DNA from: JALZHR01 sp036388475
GTDB taxonomy: Bacteria > Acidobacteriota > Blastocatellia > Pyrinomonadales > Pyrinomonadaceae
DNA length: 64,000 nucleotides
Direction: 5' to 3'
NCBI GenBank assembly: GCA_036388475.1
Contig: DASVRT010000062.1
Coordinates: 1 to 64,000 of the forward strand
Below are positions 17,317-25,483 of the stretch, piece after piece. Below the pieces are notes generated by a model that worked only from the letters and a program-made list of their open reading frames with translations, had not been told where the DNA came from and made no database searches. The translations under genes were made by a program, and so were the position numbers. How positions within the stretch are numbered: the first letter of the stretch is position 1; every line of letters begins with the position of its first letter.

Positions 17317-17344
17317 TGGTCGGTGTTCGGTGGTCAATGGTCGG
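17317..17344. repeat. Heptad array (GTGGTCG word) between dnaK and dnaJ
   Basis: Four 7-bp steps: GTGGTCG, GTGTTCG, GTGGTCA, ATGGTCG. A weak opposite-strand partner (GACGACT GACGACG) lies near 17387-17400. It belongs to the TGGTCAG word family seen at 12.0 and 41.6 kb. Confidence 0.75.
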
Positions 17345-17489
17345 TTGAGTTTCATTATGATTCTAAATTAATGCTCCGCTTGCAACGGACGACTGACGAC
17401 GAACAAAATAAAGATAACGCCAGCCCAAACAATTGAACCGGCGTTTTTTAATTTTGCGATAAGATGCGATTTTCTTCAAGTGAGTTGCG

Positions 17490-17597
17490 AAAAAGTGTTA
17501 AACGGTAAACGGTAAGTTGCAAGAGTTGAATATCGAATTTTCATTTAAAACTCGAAATTCAAAACAACGAACTTACCGTTTAACACTTACCACTTTT
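17490..17597. repeat. Word hairpin (GGTAAAC word) at the dnaK 3' end
   Basis: AACGGTAAGTT (17507-17517) pairs with AACTTACCGTT (17570-17580), with outer AAGTGTTAAACGG pairing further out. The left arm reads in steps of GGTAAAC. An inner AT-rich section repeats ATTC/GAAT words. The right arm touches the dnaK stop codon. It is related to the hairpin at 62.8 kb, which shares the AAGTTGCAA junction. Confidence 0.8.
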
Positions 17598-19401
17598 AGA
17601 CGGTCGCCATCAGCAGCATCGTTAATTGATTGGCTGATTCTTCGACTTTCAGCAACGCCTGTTCGAGCGCGCCGAGGTCTTCGGTTTCCAGAACCGCTTC
17701 GGCTTCGTTTAATACGCCGTTGATTTCCTGCTGCTGCTCGGCGGAAAGCGAGCGCGAGAATTCGGACATTGACTTCTGCGTGTTTTTAATCAGCGTGTCG
17801 AGCCGGTTGCGCTGCAAAATCAACTGTTTGGATTGACGGTCGGTTTCGGTCGAAGTTTCCGCTTCCATAATCAGGCGGTCGATTTCTTCCGGCGAAAGTC
17901 CCGACGAAGGCGTAATCTGCATCGCCTGTTCGAGTCCGGTCATTTTGTCGAGCGCCGAAACGTTGACGATGCCGTTGGCGTCAACCTCAAACGAAACGTC
18001 AATCTGCGGAACGCCGCGCGGCGCCGGCGGAATGCCGACCAGCTCGAATTTACCCAAACTGCGATTGGCGCCGGCGATTTCGCGCTCGCCCTGCAAAATA
18101 TGAATTTCGACCGATTGCTGATTGTCCACGACGGTCGTAAAAGTCATCGTGTTTTTGAGCGGAATCGTCGAGTTGCGCGAGATTAATTTGACGAACAAGC
18201 CGCCGCGCGTTTCCAAACCCAAAGACAGCGGCAAAACGTCGAGCAGAACGATGTCTTTCACGTCGCCCGTCAAAACGCCGCCCTGAATCGCCGCGCCCAT
18301 CGCCACGACTTCGTCCGGGTTGATTTCCGACGAAGGCTCGCTGCCGAAAAGCTCGGTCACGGTGCGCGCGATAATCGGCGAGCGGGTTTGCCCGCCGACG
18401 AGAATAACTTTGTCGATATCGCCGGGCTGCAATTTCGCGTCCCAGAGCGCTTTCTGGCAAGGCTCGACCGAAAGCTCGACCAAATCCTTAACCAAATCTT
18501 CGAATTTAACGCGCGTCAAAACCGTGTTGATGTGTTTCGGTCCGCTTCCGTCAGCCGCGATAAACGGTAGATTAACGGTTGTTTCCGAAACGCTCGAAAG
18601 CTCGCATTTGGCGCGTTCCGCCGCTTCTTTCAAACGCTGCAAAGCCAGCCGGTCTTCTTTCAAATCAATGCCGTTTTCCAGCTTAAAGCTCTCGACCAGC
18701 CAATTAATAATGCGCTGGTCAAAATCTTCGCCGCCTAAAAACGTGTTGCCCGATGTGGAAAGGACTTCAAAAACGCCGTCGTTGATTTCCAGAATCGTGA
18801 TGTCGAACGTGCCGCCGCCGAGGTCGTAAACGGCGACTCTTTCGGTTTTGTTTTTCCCGAAGCCGTAAGCGAGCGCCGCCGCCGTCGGCTCGTTGATGAT
18901 GCGCTCGACGTTCAGACCGGCGATTTTTCCGGCGTCGCGCGTCGCCTGCCTTTGCGCGTCGTCAAAATACGCGGGCACGGTGACGATGGCTTCGGTGATT
19001 TTATCGCCCAGAAATTCTTCCGCCGCCAGCTTCAGTCGCTGAAGAACGATTGCCGAGATTTCCGGCGGGCTGTAAACGCGGTCGAGCACGCGAATATGCG
19101 CGTCGCCGTTCGGCGCCTGCGTCAGTTCAAACGGCACGGTTTCGCGCATTTTCTCGACTTCCGCCGAATTGAATTTGCGACCGATTAAGCGTTTGACCGC
19201 GTAAAGCGTGTTTGCCGGATTCGTGACGGCTTGCCGCTTGGCGATTTGACCGACCAGGCGCTCGCCCTTTTCCGTAAAACCGACGACGGAAGGCGTCGTT
19301 CGTCCGCCTTCCTTGTTCGGGATAATCTGCACCGTGCCGCCTTCGAGGACGGAAACGCAGCAGTTGGTTGTTCCTAAATCTATTCCGATGACCTTACTCA
19401 T
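17596..19401 (-). CDS. dnaK: Molecular chaperone DnaK (Hsp70)
   Basis: The protein has 601 aa. The ATPase domain is complete: IGIDLGTTNCCVSV, VTVPAYFDDAQRQATRDAGKIAGL, INEPTAAALAYG, YDLGGGTFDITIL and VGGQTRSPII. A VLLDVLPLSLGLETRGG linker and a beta-sandwich (NQQSVEIHILQGER) follow. It is about 35-40 residues shorter than the common bacterial form and ends NQLTMLLMATV, without the disordered acidic tail. The lid helices are present. It folds client proteins with DnaJ and GrpE in the cytosol. A second, longer DnaK elsewhere in the genome is likely but not visible here. Confidence 0.93.
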   Translation of the reverse strand: MSKVIGIDLGTTNCCVSVLEGGTVQIIPNKEGGRTTPSVVGFTEKGERLVGQIAKRQAVTNPANTLYAVKRLIGRKFNSAEVEKMRETVPFELTQAPNGDAHIRVLDRVYSPPEISAIVLQRLKLAAEEFLGDKITEAIVTVPAYFDDAQRQATRDAGKIAGLNVERIINEPTAAALAYGFGKNKTERVAVYDLGGGTFDITILEINDGVFEVLSTSGNTFLGGEDFDQRIINWLVESFKLENGIDLKEDRLALQRLKEAAERAKCELSSVSETTVNLPFIAADGSGPKHINTVLTRVKFEDLVKDLVELSVEPCQKALWDAKLQPGDIDKVILVGGQTRSPIIARTVTELFGSEPSSEINPDEVVAMGAAIQGGVLTGDVKDIVLLDVLPLSLGLETRGGLFVKLISRNSTIPLKNTMTFTTVVDNQQSVEIHILQGEREIAGANRSLGKFELVGIPPAPRGVPQIDVSFEVDANGIVNVSALDKMTGLEQAMQITPSSGLSPEEIDRLIMEAETSTETDRQSKQLILQRNRLDTLIKNTQKSMSEFSRSLSAEQQQEINGVLNEAEAVLETEDLGALEQALLKVEESANQLTMLLMATV

Positions 19402-19466
19402 AATTTTTTTTTGAGTCCTTTAATTGACGGGAGAATCGAAGCGAAGCGAGCAGCAGCTGCGGGCGA

Positions 19467-20279
19467 CTACTCGTTTTCAAAAGAATTAAAATCTATTTCC
19501 TGAAATGCGGGCGGGCTTGGGCGATTGCCGCGGCTGCCGGCGGCGGAAACTTTGACGACCGCGGCGCGAATGACTTTTTCATCCATCCGGTAGCCGCGCA
19601 GAAGCTCTTTCGTGACCGTGTTCGGCGGGTATTCGGCGGTTTCTTCCGTCGCCGCGGCTTCGTGAAAATGCGGGTCGAACGTTTTGCCGACCGAATAAAT
19701 CGGCTCGATGCCCATCTCCGCCAGAACCTCGCCGAGCTGTTGATTGACCAGAAAGATTCCGTCGAGAAAATGCTGGAATTCGGGCGATTTTCCGTCCGCC
19801 AGCGCGTCGGACGAATCCAGCGCGCGTTCCAGATTATCGACCACGGGAAGCATCTGCGTCGCCAAATCGCCGACCAGCGCGCGAAAAGTTTCGCGACGGT
19901 CGCGCTCGATGCGTTTGCGGTAATTTTCAAAATCGTTCTGGCGGCGGCTCAAAACCTCGCGCATATCCTCGCGCTCCTTTTCCAGAAGGCGCACCTGTTG
20001 GCGAAGCGCCACCAATTCCTTATTTAATTGCTGCGATGGCGCGGCGGGCGAATTTTCCTGAAGATTGCGCGATTCGTAAACCTTTCCCGAATCGACAATG
20101 CCCGGCTGATTTGAGTTTTCAAACTCGTCGTATTCTTCAATCTCGACAAAAATTTCGGAAGTGATGTTGAGGTCTTTCTCCTTCGCTTCGAGCTCCTTGA
20201 TAAAATCGTCGAGCGAAGTCAGATTGTCAGCCTCGATATTTTCGATAAATTGTTCTGGTGAATCGTTATTGGAATTCAT
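19467..20279 (-). CDS. grpE: Nucleotide exchange factor GrpE
   Basis: This 270-aa protein is longer than the usual 190-200. Residues 1-90 are acidic and probably disordered (DNLTSLDDFIKELEAKEKDL). Then comes the coiled coil (ELVALRQQVRLLEKEREDMREVLSRRQNDFENYRKRIERDR), the four-helix bundle with VVDNLERALDSSD, and the beta domain (GMDEKVIRAAVVKV-like ending). GrpE dimers release ADP from DnaK and the coiled coil serves as a thermosensor. The extra N-terminus is unusual. It lies between hrcA and dnaK on the same strand. Confidence 0.92.
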   Translation of the reverse strand: MNSNNDSPEQFIENIEADNLTSLDDFIKELEAKEKDLNITSEIFVEIEEYDEFENSNQPGIVDSGKVYESRNLQENSPAAPSQQLNKELVALRQQVRLLEKEREDMREVLSRRQNDFENYRKRIERDRRETFRALVGDLATQMLPVVDNLERALDSSDALADGKSPEFQHFLDGIFLVNQQLGEVLAEMGIEPIYSVGKTFDPHFHEAAATEETAEYPPNTVTKELLRGYRMDEKVIRAAVVKVSAAGSRGNRPSPPAFQEIDFNSFENE

Positions 20280-20314
20280 TTTAGATTTGTAAAATTATTT
20301 TTCGTTTGGAAAAA

Positions 20315-21463
20315 TCAGGAGTTTGATTTGTCGTTTATCATCATTTTTTCGAGCATCCGCGCCACGTAGCTGACAATCGAAATCATTCGCGCGTATTCGA
20401 TGCGGGTCGGACCCAAAACGCTCAGCGTTCCGGCGGCAGCGCCGACGCCCAGGCGATAAGGAGCGGTAATCAAAGAACAGTTTTGCAGGGTCGGCGCGAT
20501 ATTTTCGCTGCCGATGACAATCTGGACGTTGCCTTTGGCGGAAACGTCGCGCTCGATGCATTCGCTGAGGATTTGCACGAGCCGCGATTTTTCTTCAAAC
20601 GTCCGCAGCAGCCCGCGCAATCTTTCAAAGTTCGAAAAATCCGGCTTTGCGACGATGTTTGAAGTTCCATCGACATAAACCTCGCCTAAATCTTCGCTTT
20701 CGATGCTCTGCGAGCAAAGAATAATCGCCGTTTGCAGCAATTTATCGAAAAGCGTTTTTTCCTCGTGCATCAGCCGCAGGATTTCCGTTCTGATAACCGC
20801 CAGGCTTTTGCCGCTAAACTCCACGTTTAAATAGCGAGCCGTGCGGTCAAGCTCTTCCTGCGATAAGGTTTCTTCGAGCCGGACGATTTTATTGTGGATA
20901 ATATTCGGCGCGGAAACCATTACCACCAGGATTCGCTTCTCGGAAAGATTGACGAATTCGATATGCTGAAGGCGGTCGTTTGCCAGACTCGGGCTGACGA
21001 CGATGCCGACATTTTGAGAAAGAGCCGAGAGCAGTTGCGAAGTGCGTTCCATCAGGCGGTCGGGCGTTTCATTCAGACTGAATTCGCCGTTAATGAGCCG
21101 CAAATCCTCGTCGGAAAGACTTAAAACGCCGAGCAGGTTGTCCACGTAAAAGCGATAACCCTTGTCGGTCGGAACGCGACCGGCGGACGTGTGCGGCTGT
21201 TCGACCAAACCGGCGTCTTCAAGCTCGCTCATCACGTTGCGGATGGTTGCCGAGCTCCAGCCGTAAGCATTGGCAAACTTGTCGGCGACCGATTTCGAGC
21301 CGACCGGCTCGCCCGTCACCAGATGTTCGCTGATAATTGCCGAGAGAATCGCCTGCCCGCGGGCATCCGGAAAATTCGGTTTTCTCGCTGATGTTAAATC
21401 AGGCTCGTTAACAGACATTGTTTCGGCAGTTTGCGGCATACCCGGAAAGGAAGATATGCTCAT
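20315..21463 (-). CDS. hrcA: Heat-inducible transcription repressor HrcA
   Basis: This protein of about 382 aa has a winged helix at the N-terminus (RGQAILSAIISEHLVTGEPVGSKSVADKF, WSSATIRNVMSELEDAGLVEQPHTSAGRVPTDKGYRFYVD), a GAF-like core (VVMVSAPNIIHNKIVRLEE) and the C-terminal LGPTRIEYARMISIVSYVARML. HrcA normally represses groE/dnaK operons by binding CIRCE. No CIRCE inverted repeat is visible upstream or anywhere in the window. The start is uncertain: ATG 21463 fits the promoter, ATG 21418 would also keep the whole DNA-binding domain. It is the first gene of the hrcA-grpE-dnaK-dnaJ operon. Confidence 0.9.
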   Translation of the reverse strand: MSISSFPGMPQTAETMSVNEPDLTSARKPNFPDARGQAILSAIISEHLVTGEPVGSKSVADKFANAYGWSSATIRNVMSELEDAGLVEQPHTSAGRVPTDKGYRFYVDNLLGVLSLSDEDLRLINGEFSLNETPDRLMERTSQLLSALSQNVGIVVSPSLANDRLQHIEFVNLSEKRILVVMVSAPNIIHNKIVRLEETLSQEELDRTARYLNVEFSGKSLAVIRTEILRLMHEEKTLFDKLLQTAIILCSQSIESEDLGEVYVDGTSNIVAKPDFSNFERLRGLLRTFEEKSRLVQILSECIERDVSAKGNVQIVIGSENIAPTLQNCSLITAPYRLGVGAAAGTLSVLGPTRIEYARMISIVSYVARMLEKMMINDKSNS

Positions 21464-21468
21464 AAAAA

Positions 21469-21498
21469 GGAATAGCATTTTACGGCTAAAATTGTCAA
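21469..21498 (-). promoter_or_regulatory. Promoter of the hrcA operon
   Basis: On the minus strand: TTGACA (21498-21493), an 18-bp spacer and TATTCC (21474-21469). The -10 box is only 5 nt before ATG 21463, so the RNA would have almost no leader if that start is used. Confidence 0.5.
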
Positions 21499-21531
21499 GA
21501 TTTTATAGTTAAAAATTGTTAAAACATATCG

Positions 21532-22293
21532 GTGGAAGAAACAATCCGGCAAATCGGGAATTTTTACAAGGACGCTTTCCGGCGTTTAAAGCGCGATGCC
21601 GAGCCGCCGGAAATCGAGGTTTCCTTTTATCCGTATATCGGTATTAACCATACGATTCGCGTGCGCGACGGCAAGGTTTTCGTGCGCATCGCGCAGATTT
21701 TCGAAGCCGCGCCGATGCCGGTTCAAAAATCGCTGGCTTCGATTCTGGTCAGCAAAATTCTGCGCCGGCGCGTGCCGAAAACGGATTTGGAAAATTATCG
21801 AGCCTTTGTCAAAACCGAGCCCGTGCAGACGCAGGCTTTTGAAAATCGCCGCCGTCGCGGGCGAAAAATCGTCACGACGCCGAAAGGCGAAGTTTACGAT
21901 TTGGAAGAAATCTTCGCGCGCCTGAACCGGATTTATTTTCAAAACCGGCTTCCGAAACCCGTCTTGACCTGGTCGGCGCAAAAAACTTTTCACCGGCTCG
22001 GTCATCACGATTCGACGCACGAAACTCTGGTCATCAGCAAATCGCTGGACGATAAAAAAGTTCCCGCTTTCGTCACCGAATACGTCGTTTATCACGAGAT
22101 GCTGCACATCAAGCACCCGACGATTCACCGCAACGGCAGGCGCTACAACCACACGCCCGACTTTCGCCGCGACGAGGAAAAATTCGCGTATTTTACCGAA
22201 GCCGACACGTGGATTGAGCGAAACGCCCGCGCGCTGAAAAGAAAAGTCACGACCCAACGCCGTCAGAACCGCAGGGGAAAGGCAAAAGGATAA
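21532..22293 (+). CDS. SprT-like zinc metalloprotease
   Basis: The protein has 253 aa and begins with GTG. The N-terminal half is basic and ends in a Lys/Arg-rich linker (ENRRRRGRKIV). The C-terminal half has the SprT/WLM-like layout: LEEIFARLNRIYFQNRLP, then ETLVISKSLD, then the zinc motif YHEMLHIKHP with a third ligand candidate in HTPDFRRDEE. It lacks a signal peptide, so it acts in the cytosol; family members process DNA- or protein-bound substrates, but the role of this branch is not known. The stop lies in an AAAGGAT word array, and the tail RRGKAKG is repeat-derived. Confidence 0.75.
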   Translation: MEETIRQIGNFYKDAFRRLKRDAEPPEIEVSFYPYIGINHTIRVRDGKVFVRIAQIFEAAPMPVQKSLASILVSKILRRRVPKTDLENYRAFVKTEPVQTQAFENRRRRGRKIVTTPKGEVYDLEEIFARLNRIYFQNRLPKPVLTWSAQKTFHRLGHHDSTHETLVISKSLDDKKVPAFVTEYVVYHEMLHIKHPTIHRNGRRYNHTPDFRRDEEKFAYFTEADTWIERNARALKRKVTTQRRQNRRGKAKG

Positions 22294-22370
22294 AGGCGAA
22301 AGGATAAAGGATAATTCTTTTTTTACTTTCGCCTTTATCCTTTCGCCCTGCGCCTTTCGCCTAATGCCTT
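22276..22370. repeat. Heptad-word hairpin (AAAGGAT word)
   Basis: The left arm has AAAGGCA, AAAGGAT, AAAGGCG, AAAGGAT, AAAGGAT in exact 7-bp steps. The block 22285-22302 pairs perfectly over 18 bp with 22326-22343. The right arm continues with more TTTCGCC words to 22370. It carries the stop codon of the metalloprotease gene and abuts the convergent lipoprotein gene. Confidence 0.9.
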
Positions 22371-22372
22371 CT

Positions 22373-23974
22373 TTATTCCAAATTTTCCAGAATCATTCCA
22401 AGCAAACCGAAATCCGAAATCGTTTTGCGCTCGAAGCCGTTTGCGTCAAAGCGGGTTTCGGTCGTGTAAAAGCTCGCCGATGTTTTGTTTTCTTCTTTCG
22501 GATTGCCTAAAGTCTCGACGATTTTTCCGGCGGTTTCCGCATCTTTCGTCAGGCTGACGGCGGCTGCCGGACTGTTTGAGATTTTTTGTAAAACTCCGGT
22601 CGATTTAAAATTCCGCCCGCTTTCCTTTGCTCTCAGACAATTCAAAACGCTTTCGGTTTCGCCCAGAATCAATTTGTTTTCGACGAAAGCCGCCGCTAAA
22701 AGCTTGTCTTTGGATTTCCAAATCTCGGCATTTCCCTGTTTTTCCGGCGGCGCTTTGAAATTTATTTCGCTCGTCAACGATTTTTTCAAGCTTTCCGCAT
22801 CTTTGACATCGACAATAACAATTGATTTTTCGCCTTCTTCGTCAAATTTCGCCGTGACGATTTCCGCGCCGACCGCGCTTAAAAACGCTTCGGCGCGCTC
22901 GATTCCGTAAGGCTCAAACAGCGCGTCCGAAAACTGCAAGATAATTTTCGCGCTCGCCGCGTCCGCCTGATTCGCCGTGGTCAGCAAAACGCTGCGCCAC
23001 GCGATTTGCGGATTTTGCAGGTTGTAGCGCGTCACGGAAAAAAGCGCGGGCGGCAGAAATTCGGCTTTTTGAAATTCTCCGGCGGAAGCCGGCAAAAGCG
23101 TTTCCTTCAAAACGGAAGAAATTTCCGCGGCGGTTTTGATTAAATATCTGTCTTCGATTGCAGTTTCGGTTTTCCGCGCCGTCCAGACGATTTCCCTGAC
23201 GGATTTCTGCAAAATCTGCGGCAGAATCTGCGCGGTAAAGCTGCGCGCGTCTTCATCTTCGCTCATTCTTAAGGCGGCGAAAATGCTCGCCAGATTGGCA
23301 ATCTGCGGCATAGATTCGGGCGAGATATAGCCGAACGCGATTTGATTTTCATCGTTTGCGCGCTCTCGTATAAGTGTTAAAGATTCGTTTTTCGTCAGAT
23401 TTTCCGCTTCGCCGCGTTTGACCGCCAGACATTTTTCAATCGCCGTTTCGTCGTTGCCGAGATAAATGACGCTTTCGTGGACGGCGGCGAAAAGTTTTCG
23501 ATTGTCCGCTGCCGCTGCCGTCCAGACAAACCATTTTGCGCCGCTCTTTTCAGGTTTTTCGAGCCGCGCGTCGTCGCCGTAAATTTCCCGCGCGAATTTC
23601 CCGATTTGGTTTTCGACCAGCGATAAATTCGTCGATTCCCAACGGTGCGTGTCGGCGACGGCGACAAAAAGCGGCTTGGAATTCAAAATTTTCTGCGTTT
23701 CCGTCAATTGTTTTTCGGAAATTTCAAAACCCGTCACGGCGACGACGAGCTGCGTGTTCGCCAGATATGAAAAATCGGGTTTCGATTTCGCCAATTCCTG
23801 CCACGACTTGTTTTCCGTCAAAGCCGAAAGCGTTTTCGCCAAATCCTTCGATTCCAGATAAACCAGCGTTCCGGCGGGCACGAGGCTGCGCATATCGGTC
23901 GGTTTGGCGGATTGGCAAGCGGTAATAAAGAAAATTAAAACTATGGGAACGCAAAGACGCGAAGAAAAAATCAA
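22373..23974 (-). CDS. Lipoprotein with two internal repeats (DUF3352-like)
   Basis: This protein of about 533 aa starts with a lipoprotein signal: a hydrophobic stretch ends in FITAC, so the mature protein begins at that Cys. Two related segments occur, RKLFAAVHESVIYLGNDETA and LLAAAFVENKLILGETESVL, each followed by a Cys-Leu and a charged loop, which suggests two copies of one domain. This resembles DUF3352-type proteins. The longest frame starts at 24322 inside the divergent SDR gene and is not credible. A TTG at 23974 or an ATG at 24049 are the options; both lie in word-like DNA. The function is unknown; it is cell-envelope located. Confidence 0.65.
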   Translation of the reverse strand: MIFSSRLCVPIVLIFFITACQSAKPTDMRSLVPAGTLVYLESKDLAKTLSALTENKSWQELAKSKPDFSYLANTQLVVAVTGFEISEKQLTETQKILNSKPLFVAVADTHRWESTNLSLVENQIGKFAREIYGDDARLEKPEKSGAKWFVWTAAAADNRKLFAAVHESVIYLGNDETAIEKCLAVKRGEAENLTKNESLTLIRERANDENQIAFGYISPESMPQIANLASIFAALRMSEDEDARSFTAQILPQILQKSVREIVWTARKTETAIEDRYLIKTAAEISSVLKETLLPASAGEFQKAEFLPPALFSVTRYNLQNPQIAWRSVLLTTANQADAASAKIILQFSDALFEPYGIERAEAFLSAVGAEIVTAKFDEEGEKSIVIVDVKDAESLKKSLTSEINFKAPPEKQGNAEIWKSKDKLLAAAFVENKLILGETESVLNCLRAKESGRNFKSTGVLQKISNSPAAAVSLTKDAETAGKIVETLGNPKEENKTSASFYTTETRFDANGFERKTISDFGLLGMILENLE

Positions 23975-24119
23975 CCGGGATAAAGCGGATAAAGAAGATA
24001 AAAAGAAAAGATTTATGATTTTGTTTTTATCGCTGTTCACTGCCTTCATCGCGGTTAATTCTTTCCTCTGTTTCAGTGCGTCTCCGAGTTTTAAATTTTG
24101 TGATAACATCTTTCCAATT

Positions 24120-24908
24120 ATGAGCGGCAACAAAGTTTTCACGGATAACATTTTACAGGGCAAAGTCGCATTTGTAACAGGCGGCGGGACGGGAATTACG
24201 GGCGGCGTGGCGCGCGCGCTGGCGGAAGCGGGCGCGAAAGCGGCGATTACTTCACGCAAAATCGAAAATCTCGAACCGATGCGCGAGCTTATCGAACAAA
24301 ACGGCGGCGAATGTTTCGCCACGGTTTGCGACGTGCGAAATTACGCGACGGTCGAACACGCGATTAAGCAAACGCTCGACCGATTCGGCAAAATCGACAT
24401 CGTCGTCAACGGCGCGGCGGGAAATTTTCTGTGCGCGGCGGAAGAGCTTTCGGCAAATGGTTTCGGAACGGTTATCGACATCGACGCGAAAGGCACTTTT
24501 AACGTCTGCCGCGCCGCTTTCGAGGAATTAAAAAAATCCGGCGGGCAGATTTTGAACATCAGCGCGACGCTGCATTACACGGCGACGCCGTGGCAGATTC
24601 ACGTTTCGGCGGCAAAAGCCGGCGTGGACGCGATAACCAGAAATCTCGCCGTCGAATGGGGCAAATACGGAATTCGCGTCAACGGCATCGCGCCGGGACC
24701 GATTGAAGATACCGAAGGAATGAAACGGCTGGTGCCGGAGCCGGTCAAGGAAAAGCTCAAAAAACGAATTCCTTTAGGTCGTTTCGGGCGCGTCAGAGAC
24801 ATCGAAAACGCCGCGATTTTTCTTTGCTCGGACGCGGCAAATTATATCAGCGGCGTGACTTTGACGGTTGACGGCGCGCATTGGCTGACGGGAACATCTT
24901 TTTTTTAG
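24120..24908 (+). CDS. Short-chain dehydrogenase, 2,4-dienoyl-CoA reductase-like
   Basis: The protein has 262 aa. The Rossmann motif is TGGGTGITGGVARALAEAGA, with NGAAGNFL after strand 4 as in peroxisomal-type dienoyl-CoA reductases. VIDIDAKGTFNVCRAAF and APGPIEDTEGM are also typical. The usual catalytic Tyr-x3-Lys is changed: after NISATLHYTATPW comes HVSAAKAG, where the Lys is present and the Tyr position holds His or Val, as is known for this reductase class. It should use NADPH to reduce dienoyl-CoA in breakdown of unsaturated fatty acids. The start ATG gives the normal N-terminus; a TAACAT box lies 10 nt upstream. Confidence 0.82.
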   Translation: MSGNKVFTDNILQGKVAFVTGGGTGITGGVARALAEAGAKAAITSRKIENLEPMRELIEQNGGECFATVCDVRNYATVEHAIKQTLDRFGKIDIVVNGAAGNFLCAAEELSANGFGTVIDIDAKGTFNVCRAAFEELKKSGGQILNISATLHYTATPWQIHVSAAKAGVDAITRNLAVEWGKYGIRVNGIAPGPIEDTEGMKRLVPEPVKEKLKKRIPLGRFGRVRDIENAAIFLCSDAANYISGVTLTVDGAHWLTGTSFF

Positions 24909-25483
24909 ATTTTGAATTATGCCGCGTTGCCGTTGCGCTGGCGGCTGAAACGCTCAATTGACATCCGCGTTTTCGTCTTTTTTCCTGTTTAATTAAAAAA
25001 GAAAATAATTTAATTAATGGAAAGCTGAGAGATTTTAATGGAAAGCTCGCAGATTTTAAGGGAAAGCTGAGAAGTTTTAATGAAAAGCTCTCAGTTTTCC
25101 CTTAAAACTTCCGAAGAATTTGTAGAAAAATAAAAAAATCTTCGGAAAGCGCGGAAGAATTTGCAGAAAGTTCCGAAGAATTTTTAAATTTAAAGAAAAA
25201 ACTTTCGGGTTTTCAAAAAAATCTTTAAAAATCTTCGCGGAATTTTCAAAAAAAAGATTGAATTTGCGGAAAAAGGAAAAGAATTTCGGCATTTAAAATC
25301 TCATTTTTTTCACTTTTAACGTTTTAATTCCGTATTTTGCGTTTTGTATTTTCCGTTTTTTCACTTTCTTTTCGAGTTTCGGCGTCGGGATTTTAAATTT
25401 CTTCCGACCGTTTAAATACTTCAAAAAACTCTTTAAATTCTCGCGCCTTGCGTCTTTGCGGTTTTGTGTTAAAAATACAATCG
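24909..25483. other. 575-bp AT-rich spacer made largely of repeat words
   Basis: It holds the 21-bp array listed separately, then further units of the type TTCCGAAGAATTTGCAGAAA near 25108-25190. CCGAAGA (25111-25117) pairs with TCTTCGG (25139-25145). Towards trpE it contains TTTTGCG/GTCTTTGCG words. There is no supported gene; the trp promoter must be at the right end but I cannot identify it with confidence. Confidence 0.6.
25016..25099. repeat. 21-bp tandem array, four units, ending in an inverted copy
   Basis: Units start at 25016, 25037, 25058 and 25079, with consensus near AATGGAAAGCTGAGAGATTTT. The last unit runs into CTCAGTTTTCCC, which pairs with GGGAAAGCTGAG (25060-25071). The sequence is unrelated to the 14-kb array but the period is the same, three heptads. 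Confidence 0.85.

Noticed and set aside
21418..21531. CIRCE operator before hrcA
   Set aside because: No TTAGCACTC-N9-GAGTGCTAA-like repeat is present in this spacer.
23975..24322. N-terminal extension of the lipoprotein at 22.4-24.0 kb
   Set aside because: It overlaps the divergent SDR gene and would place the lipoprotein signal 120 residues inside the protein.
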